From Bacillus sp. 491mf (GTDB lineage: Bacteria; Bacillota; Bacilli; Bacillales; Bacillaceae_G): 64,000 nt of DNA. Below, piece after piece: positions 59,121-64,000 of this stretch (positions are counted from its first letter, which is position 1; each line of letters starts with the position of its first letter). The translations under genes and the position numbers were made by a program. Location: the NCBI RefSeq assembly GCF_900112415.1, contig NZ_FOLV01000014.1, positions 42,139 to 106,138 of the forward strand, read 5' to 3'. The notes beneath the pieces are model-generated. The model had not been told where the DNA came from, searched no databases, and was given only the letters and a program-made list of their open reading frames with translations.

Positions 59121-60584
59121 GTGGGAATTACAAAATCTTATGCAGCACATGCTTATTACCAACCGAACAAAATTGCAATAAAAACAAAAGATAGAATTGT
59201 TACATATAAAGAGTGGTATAGGTCTGTTTGCAAAGTGGCAAATTGGCTTCACGAGGAAGAATCATGTAATAAAAAGATTGCTATTTTGCTAGATAATAGC
59301 GTAGAATTTTTACAAATATTCGCTGGATCTGCTATGGCAGGTTGGATTTGTGTACCACTTGATCCGAAGTGGAGTATTCATGAACTGGAGGAACGGCTCC
59401 AAATTGTACAGCCTTCTATAATAGTTGTAGCACAGCATAAACGTAATCAATTGCCTCAAACAAATAGTAAAGTATTCGCGATTAGTACGTGGTCTGAGAG
59501 AATAACAAACGCCTCTATTACAGTAAATGATATAGAAAAAGTAGGAGAGTTACCGTTTTATTTGGGATTCACATCAGGGTCAACTGGAAAAGCAAAAGCG
59601 TTTCTCCGCTCACAACAATCATGGGTAGAAAGCTTTGCTTGTAATGTTCATGATTTTCATATGAATAATAATGAGACAGTGTTGCTATCTGGAACGTTTG
59701 TTCACTCTCTCTTTTTATACGGTGCAATGAGCGCTTTATTTATAGGACAAACGATATACATGACAGAAAAATTCATTCCAAACCGTGTGCTTTCATTATT
59801 AAAAAATGAAGATATTTCTGTTATGTATACAGTCCCAACGATGTTAGAATCATTATACAAAGAAGAAAGAGTGATAGAACGAGAGATAAAAATTATTTCA
59901 TCAGGTGCAAAATGGGAAGCTGAAGCAAAGCAAAAAATCAAACAGTTTTTTCCGAATACAAAGCGATATGAATTTTATGGGGCATCCGAATTAAGTTTTG
60001 TTACAGCACTATCTCATCATGATAATGAACATAAACCATCTTCAGTTGGAAGGCCATGTCATAATGTAAAGGTTAGTATTCGAAATGGGGACGGACAAGA
60101 AGTAGAGCAAGGAATAGTCGGCACAATTTATGTCAAGAGTGAACAGTTTTTTATGGGGTATATAATAGACGATGCACCTATTTCTCACGTAACGAATGAT
60201 GGATGGATGACGGTTCATGATGTAGGTTATGTTGATGAAGATGGGTTTTTATATATTGTAGGTCGAGAAAAAAATATGATAATTTTTGGCGGAATCAACA
60301 TTTTTCCTGAAGAAATTGAAAGTGTATTGCAGATGCATCCAAGTATAGAGGAAGCAGTGGTTGTTGGTAAGAAGGATATGTATTGGGGAGAAAAACCGAT
60401 AGTACTAGTTAAAGGAACAGTATCAAAAAAGGAACTAAAGCAATTTTGTTTGGGAAGGTTATCTGCCTATAAAATTCCGACAGAGTGGTATTTTGTAGAT
60501 GTCATTCCTCATACAAGTAGTGGGAAAATTGCGCGGACAGAAGTAAAAGAAATGTTTGAACAGCAGGAGTTGACGTATGAATAG
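59121..60584 (+). CDS. yhfT: Acyl-CoA synthetase (YhfT-like)
   Basis: 487-residue ANL enzyme. FTSGSTGKAKAFLRSQQSWV, FYGASELSFVTAL, HDVGYVDEDGFLYIVGREKN, NIFPEEIE, and C-terminal Lys in HTSSGKIARTEV. In Bacillus subtilis yhfT is in a BirA-regulated group with bioY (yhfU) and yhfS, so a role in supplying pimeloyl-like or other acyl-CoA for biotin is possible but unproven. GTG start with AGGAAG upstream. Overlaps yhfS by 8 bases. The bcr1 copy and terminator just upstream separate it from bioY. Confidence 0.88.
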   Translation: MGITKSYAAHAYYQPNKIAIKTKDRIVTYKEWYRSVCKVANWLHEEESCNKKIAILLDNSVEFLQIFAGSAMAGWICVPLDPKWSIHELEERLQIVQPSIIVVAQHKRNQLPQTNSKVFAISTWSERITNASITVNDIEKVGELPFYLGFTSGSTGKAKAFLRSQQSWVESFACNVHDFHMNNNETVLLSGTFVHSLFLYGAMSALFIGQTIYMTEKFIPNRVLSLLKNEDISVMYTVPTMLESLYKEERVIEREIKIISSGAKWEAEAKQKIKQFFPNTKRYEFYGASELSFVTALSHHDNEHKPSSVGRPCHNVKVSIRNGDGQEVEQGIVGTIYVKSEQFFMGYIIDDAPISHVTNDGWMTVHDVGYVDEDGFLYIVGREKNMIIFGGINIFPEEIESVLQMHPSIEEAVVVGKKDMYWGEKPIVLVKGTVSKKELKQFCLGRLSAYKIPTEWYFVDVIPHTSSGKIARTEVKEMFEQQELTYE

Positions 60585-61662
60585 AGCAGTAATTGTTGAA
60601 GCGAAACGCACTCCAATCGGAAAGATAAATGGTATGTTTAAAGAATATTCCGTTGAAAAATTGGCAGCTCCTTTACTTGCATATATAAGTAAAGGAATCG
60701 AAAACGAAATCGATGATGTTATATTCGGAAATGTTGTCGGGCCTGGAGGGAATATAGCTCGGCTATCAGCATTAGAGGCAGGTCTCCCGTATAGTGTACC
60801 TGGGGTGACGATTGATCGCCAGTGCGGTGCAGGATTGGAAGCAATTCGGTTGGCATGTCATCTAATTCAAGGCGGAGCAGGAACTTGTTACGTTGCTGGT
60901 GGAGTGGAAAGTGTAAGTACCTCACAATTTGAAAAGCGAGCTCGTTTTTCACCTGAGCATATAGGTGATCCTGATATGGGAGTTGCGGCAGAGAATGTAG
61001 CGAAGCGTTACGGAATTACTAGGGAGATGCAAGATGAATATGCATGTTTGAGCTATAAACGAACATTAGTGGCATTAGAAAAAGGATATCTACAAGAAGA
61101 AATTGTGCCAGTTTCTCATATTATAGTAGACGAAACAGTTAAACATTGTATGAATTATGAAAGAATTATAAAACGAACACGTCCTGCCTTTTTACAAGAG
61201 GGGACAGTGACAGCAGGAAATTCATGTGGAGTGAACGACGGAGCGTGTGCACTTCTTATTATGAGTGAAAAGCAAGCGGGAAAGCTTGGGTATAAACCGG
61301 TACTACGGTTTGTACATAGTGCTGTTGCGGGCGTTGATCCTCATTTCCCTGGTAGTGGACCGATATTTGCGGTGCAAAAATTATTGCGACAGATGAATCT
61401 TACTATGGACGATATTGATTATATTGAAATGAATGAAGCGTTTGCTTCCAAAATTGTTGCATGTGCTAGGGAGTTAAACATTCCTTATGAAAAATTAAAT
61501 GTAAACGGCGGAGCGATTGCTGCCGGGCACCCATACGGTGCATCGGGAGCAATGCTCGTAACAAGATTATTTTATCAAGTGCAAAGAAAACAGGCGAAAT
61601 ACGTGATTGCAACATTAGGCATTGGCGGAGGGGTTGGACTTGCACTATTGTTTAAAGCGTAA
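60577..61662 (+). CDS. yhfS: Thiolase (acetyl-CoA acyltransferase, YhfS-like)
   Basis: 361 residues. Thiolase motifs: acyl-binding Cys in TIDRQCGAGLEAIRLA, GGVESVS, EMNEAFASKIVA, NVNGGAIAAGHPYGASGA with the catalytic His. The final Cys-His motif usually reads C-x-G near the end; here the segment is TLGIGGGVGLALLF, so the second catalytic Cys is replaced (Gly/Ile context). Starts within the end of yhfT. Slightly shorter than the usual 390 residues. The pairing with a ligase suggests chain cleavage or extension of an acyl-CoA. Confidence 0.87.
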   Translation: MNRAVIVEAKRTPIGKINGMFKEYSVEKLAAPLLAYISKGIENEIDDVIFGNVVGPGGNIARLSALEAGLPYSVPGVTIDRQCGAGLEAIRLACHLIQGGAGTCYVAGGVESVSTSQFEKRARFSPEHIGDPDMGVAAENVAKRYGITREMQDEYACLSYKRTLVALEKGYLQEEIVPVSHIIVDETVKHCMNYERIIKRTRPAFLQEGTVTAGNSCGVNDGACALLIMSEKQAGKLGYKPVLRFVHSAVAGVDPHFPGSGPIFAVQKLLRQMNLTMDDIDYIEMNEAFASKIVACARELNIPYEKLNVNGGAIAAGHPYGASGAMLVTRLFYQVQRKQAKYVIATLGIGGGVGLALLFKA

Positions 61663-61710
61663 TGGTTACATGTAATCTAATTTAATTATCATTCCAAAAG
61701 GAGTATATGC

Positions 61711-62298
61711 ATGAAGGTAAATATACTATGGGATTTTGATGGTACTTTAGTAGATAGTTATCGTGTATTTGTACGTACGTTTAAAAGAGTTGTAGAGGAA
61801 CACATACATGAAGATGAGGTTATGAAACAATTAAAGATTTCATTTACGCATGCTGTAAAATATTTTGGGTTATCACAACAGCAAATTGATCAAATATTAG
61901 AAATGGAAAGGTCGTTGCATCCATCGGAATATCAACCGTTTCCGAGAGTAGAGGAAGTGTTACAAAGAGCGAATTGTAATTGCATTGTAACGCATAATTC
62001 GAAGCAAGAAGTATTGCGGATCTTAGAGTACTATGGATGGTTACACTACTTTTCTGAAATTATCGGCTGGGAAGATGGATTCCCTAAAAAGCCGAATCCA
62101 GAAGCATATATTCATATGCAAAAGAAGCAAGCTATTCATTTCGTTGTGGGAGATCGTGCGTTAGACATTATACCAGCTACAAAACTAGGAATCACAACAT
62201 GTGCCTTTCAAAACGAAGCAATTCCAGAAGCAGATTATTACATCGATTCATATGATCAGCTACTTCATATTATGAAAGAGAAGAGTCTTCAAATATAA
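61711..62298 (+). CDS. HAD superfamily hydrolase (phosphoglycolate phosphatase-like)
   Basis: 195 residues with the four HAD motifs: nucleophile DFDGTLVDS, THNS, Lys in FPKKPNPEAY and GDRALDI. Helical cap at about 15-80 (subfamily IA). Phosphatase of a small metabolite; substrate not readable. AAAGGAG lies 7 bases before the ATG. Follows yhfS by 48 bases, so possibly the same transcript, and ends at a shared terminator. Confidence 0.88.
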   Translation: MKVNILWDFDGTLVDSYRVFVRTFKRVVEEHIHEDEVMKQLKISFTHAVKYFGLSQQQIDQILEMERSLHPSEYQPFPRVEEVLQRANCNCIVTHNSKQEVLRILEYYGWLHYFSEIIGWEDGFPKKPNPEAYIHMQKKQAIHFVVGDRALDIIPATKLGITTCAFQNEAIPEADYYIDSYDQLLHIMKEKSLQI

Positions 62299-62341
62299 AA
62301 GAAACACAAGAAGAAATTTATGCTTCTTGTGTTTCTTTTTG
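62297..62341. terminator. Bidirectional terminator HAD/AlaX genes
   Basis: 17-bp perfect stem AAAAGAAACACAAGAAG/CTTCTTGTGTTTCTTTT, 9-base loop. Confidence 0.9.
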
Positions 62342-63526
62342 TATATGAATAAGGTGTGATAAAAATGCTTCGCCTGTAACAGTTGCTTTCCCGCCGCCGC
62401 GTGCGCTTTTTTGATTCCCTCCGCCTTTTCCTTCTATAAGAGGAAGGGCTGTTTTTAAAAGGGTATTCATATTTAGCTTAACAGCTGGGCCACATGCACA
62501 AATACATTGTAAGTTTTCGCCGTTTTGTGTAACAAAAAATGTAATGGCGTGGTCATCTTTTACTGTAAGGATAGCTGCTAATTTAGCAAGTTCATGCATA
62601 GAGCGATCTGTAAAGCTAACGGCAATTCGTTTGCCAAATGAAGTTTCTTCTGCTTGCTGTAACAATTCATTTGCTTCTACAAGAATGAGTTTTTCATTGG
62701 CTGCTTGCAACGCCTTTTCATTTTCCTTTTGAGTAGAAAGGAGCTGCATTATTTTGTTTGGAATATCGCTTTCTTTACTATGTAATTGTTGCATGGCATC
62801 TTTTACGAGGAATTGATTGCGCTGCATTAGTTCAATTGTACGCCATCCGCAAACAAATGTTAGACGAATGTTTCCTTTATAACGCTCCCAATTGACAATT
62901 TGAATCGGACCGACTTCACCGGTTTGTTTCGGATGCGTACCACCACATCCGTTAAAATCAAGATTTTCAATAATCACAACACGAATATTTTCTGTTACAG
63001 TTGGTTCTTTTCGTAATGGAAGTTGCTTTGCTTCTTCTAGATTTACCCACTGAACTGTAATTGGACGGTTTTCAAATACAATTTGATTAGCAAGATTTAC
63101 AGCTTCCTCAGCTATTTCGAGAGAGAGGTCAGAAGTTTCTAAATCAATTGTTACGATTTCTCTTCCTAAGTGAAATCCGATTGTTGGAATGTTGAAGTGA
63201 TCCCAAAATATAGCGGACAAAATATGTTGCCCGGCATGTTGTTGCATATGATCAAAACGACGTTTCCAAGAAACATATCCCGTTACTTCATCTTCATATA
63301 TCTCTTCGGTAACGTAATGACGAATTTCACCATCTATTTCTTCTACATTTATAACCGGAGTTGTATTTAATTGCCCTGTATCATGGGGCTGACCACCGCC
63401 CGTTGGATAAAAAGCTGTTTGTGTTAATACAACATATAAATTGTCGTCTTTGTCACGAGCTTGTTTTGTAATTTGTGCTGTAAAGGTTTGTAAATATGGA
63501 TCTGCATAAAATAATTTGTGGTTCAC
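62318..63526 (-). CDS. Alanyl-tRNA editing protein AlaX (long form with DHHA1 domain)
   Basis: 402 residues. Editing domain like that of AlaRS: TQTAFYPTGGGQPHDTG, Zn ligands in MQQHAGQHILSA and CGGTHPKQTG; coiled coil about 255-305; C-terminal DHHA1 domain with GKGGGNQKSARGGG. It hydrolyses Ser or Gly wrongly attached to tRNA-Ala. GTG start with AAAGGAG 7 bases upstream. Convergent with the HAD gene. Next to a bcr1 copy upstream. Confidence 0.93.
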   Translation of the reverse strand: MNHKLFYADPYLQTFTAQITKQARDKDDNLYVVLTQTAFYPTGGGQPHDTGQLNTTPVINVEEIDGEIRHYVTEEIYEDEVTGYVSWKRRFDHMQQHAGQHILSAIFWDHFNIPTIGFHLGREIVTIDLETSDLSLEIAEEAVNLANQIVFENRPITVQWVNLEEAKQLPLRKEPTVTENIRVVIIENLDFNGCGGTHPKQTGEVGPIQIVNWERYKGNIRLTFVCGWRTIELMQRNQFLVKDAMQQLHSKESDIPNKIMQLLSTQKENEKALQAANEKLILVEANELLQQAEETSFGKRIAVSFTDRSMHELAKLAAILTVKDDHAITFFVTQNGENLQCICACGPAVKLNMNTLLKTALPLIEGKGGGNQKSARGGGKATVTGEAFLSHLIHIQKETQEA

Positions 63527-63550
63527 AACCTTGCTCCTTTCAATCTTAAC

Positions 63551-63739
63551 TTTATAAATACAAATTTAAAAATCAACCTAAAAACCCTTTTTCTTTTTAG
63601 ATGGGCGAGAGTATCTGGCCATGCCTAGAAGCGGTCAGGGCCTATTTCTGACATAGGCAAGGTTAAAAACAAAAGTAGAAAGCAAGTAGTAGTCTTGTTG
63701 TATTCTACATAGCAGCAACTAATATGTCGAGAAATTTAT
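63551..63739 (+). repeat. bcr1 repeat, copy 8
   Basis: Full-length with TTTAT at each end (63551-63555, 63735-63739): ATAAATACAAATTTAAAAA, TGGGCGAGAGTATCTGG, GCGGTCAGGGCC, AAAAGTAGAAAGCAAGTAG, CATAGCAGCAACTAATATG. Confidence 0.92.
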
Positions 63740-63887
63740 AATTCTATCATATGTTTCGAGAGGACTCCCACCTTTAAACATATGTGAAGGTGGTGAGGTG
63801 AATCGAAAAAATATTTTATTTTCAAGTAAATAAATAGAAACGTACGTTCTTGTTTTGGTATAATATCCTTAACAAGGAGGTGAAAAA
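63740..63887 (+). mobile_element. Probable left end of an IS605/IS1341-type element
   Basis: Begins right after the TTTAT that ends bcr1 copy 8. CATATGTTT (63748-63756) and AAACATATG (63776-63784) form a subterminal hairpin; CCACCTT inside its loop can instead pair with GAAGGTGG just after it. TATAAT at 63860-63865 and AAGGAGG lead into the tnpB gene. The rest of the element lies beyond the window. Confidence 0.55.
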
Positions 63888-64000
63888 ATGACAACGGAAA
63901 ATCAAAAAAATTATAAAACTCTTCAGATTTGGATTAAAAAAGGACATCGTATGTATTCTTATTTTCAAGAATCTTGCCAAAACGCTAAAAATATGTACAA
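63888..64000 (+). CDS. tnpB: TnpB-family protein (IS605 OrfB), cut by right window edge
   Basis: The first 37 codons: MTTENQKNYKTLQIWIKKGH, RMYSYFQESCQNAKNMYN. This is the N-terminus pattern of TnpB of B. cereus IS605/IS1341 elements (x-L-Q-x-W-I-K-x-x-H-R-M-Y/F-x-Y-F ... A-K-N-M-Y-N). TnpB is an RNA-guided DNA nuclease that keeps the element at its site. Excellent ribosome site AAGGAGGTG. No tnpA is seen between the element's left end and this gene, as in IS1341-type members. Confidence 0.75.
   Translation, partial: MTTENQKNYKTLQIWIKKGHRMYSYFQESCQNAKNMY

Overview
The window is chromosomal DNA of a low-GC, spore-forming Firmicute and almost certainly a member of the Bacillus cereus group. 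The evidence is gene content and order matching Bacillus (lexA-yneB-ynzC, tkt-sirA-yneF, ccdA-ccdC-yneK, hutPHUIG, bioY-yhfT-yhfS), strong GGAGG ribosome binding sites, and eight near-complete copies plus one fragment of a roughly 160-190 bp interspersed repeat that I recognise as bcr1, a repeat restricted to this group. Species cannot be settled by reading alone.

Layout. 1-6.7 kb: a class II lasso-peptide cluster of the paeninodin/pseudomycoidin type, order C-A-K-B1-B2-N-D, with a 51-residue precursor too short for usual gene callers and a probable attenuator between precursor and enzymes. The cyclase is cut by the left window edge. 6.8-13.9 kb: polysaccharide deacetylase, a PadR/DUF1700/DUF4097 operon, lexA divergent from yneB-ynzC with a LexA box between, a cytoplasmic metallophosphatase and a TipAS-type MerR regulator. 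13.9-16.5 kb: a gene graveyard of truncated or frameshifted fragments (SH3 protein, DUF6973 toxin-like protein and others). 16.7-23.3 kb: tkt, sirA (with a Spo0A box), yneF and a heterodimeric ABC exporter. 23.3-33.3 kb: accessory and housekeeping genes separated by bcr1 copies, including an orphan BceB-type permease without its ATPase, ccdA/ccdC/yneK and an amino-acid racemase. 33.3-39.3 kb: the complete histidine utilisation operon with promoter, cre site and HutP-dependent antiterminator. 39.4-44.7 kb: Asp-box propeller protein, secreted beta/gamma-crystallin protein, a long GC-rich fold-back element, a PAS histidine kinase and a dead glyoxalase gene. 44.7-56.4 kb: YitT membrane protein, PP2C-like phosphatase, PGRP-type amidase, an ANT(4')-like nucleotidyltransferase, an Xre/membrane/lipoprotein operon with a 30-bp palindrome, secreted lipase, VOC protein, a duplicated-domain protein, an LD-carboxypeptidase-like (MccF) peptidase, GNAT acetyltransferase and prolyl 4-hydroxylase. 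56.6-64 kb: acyl-CoA ligase, the BirA-controlled bioY with yhfT-yhfS, HAD phosphatase, an AlaX editing protein and, at the right edge, the start of an IS605-family tnpB gene next to a bcr1 copy.

The genes most worth attention are the lasso cluster (kinase and nucleotidyltransferase tailoring, long core peptide with uncertain ring register), the fold-back element at 42.3 kb, and the bcr1 family with its variant and recombined copies. I found no tRNA, rRNA or CRISPR array. All functional calls are by reading motifs and remembered families; no search was run.
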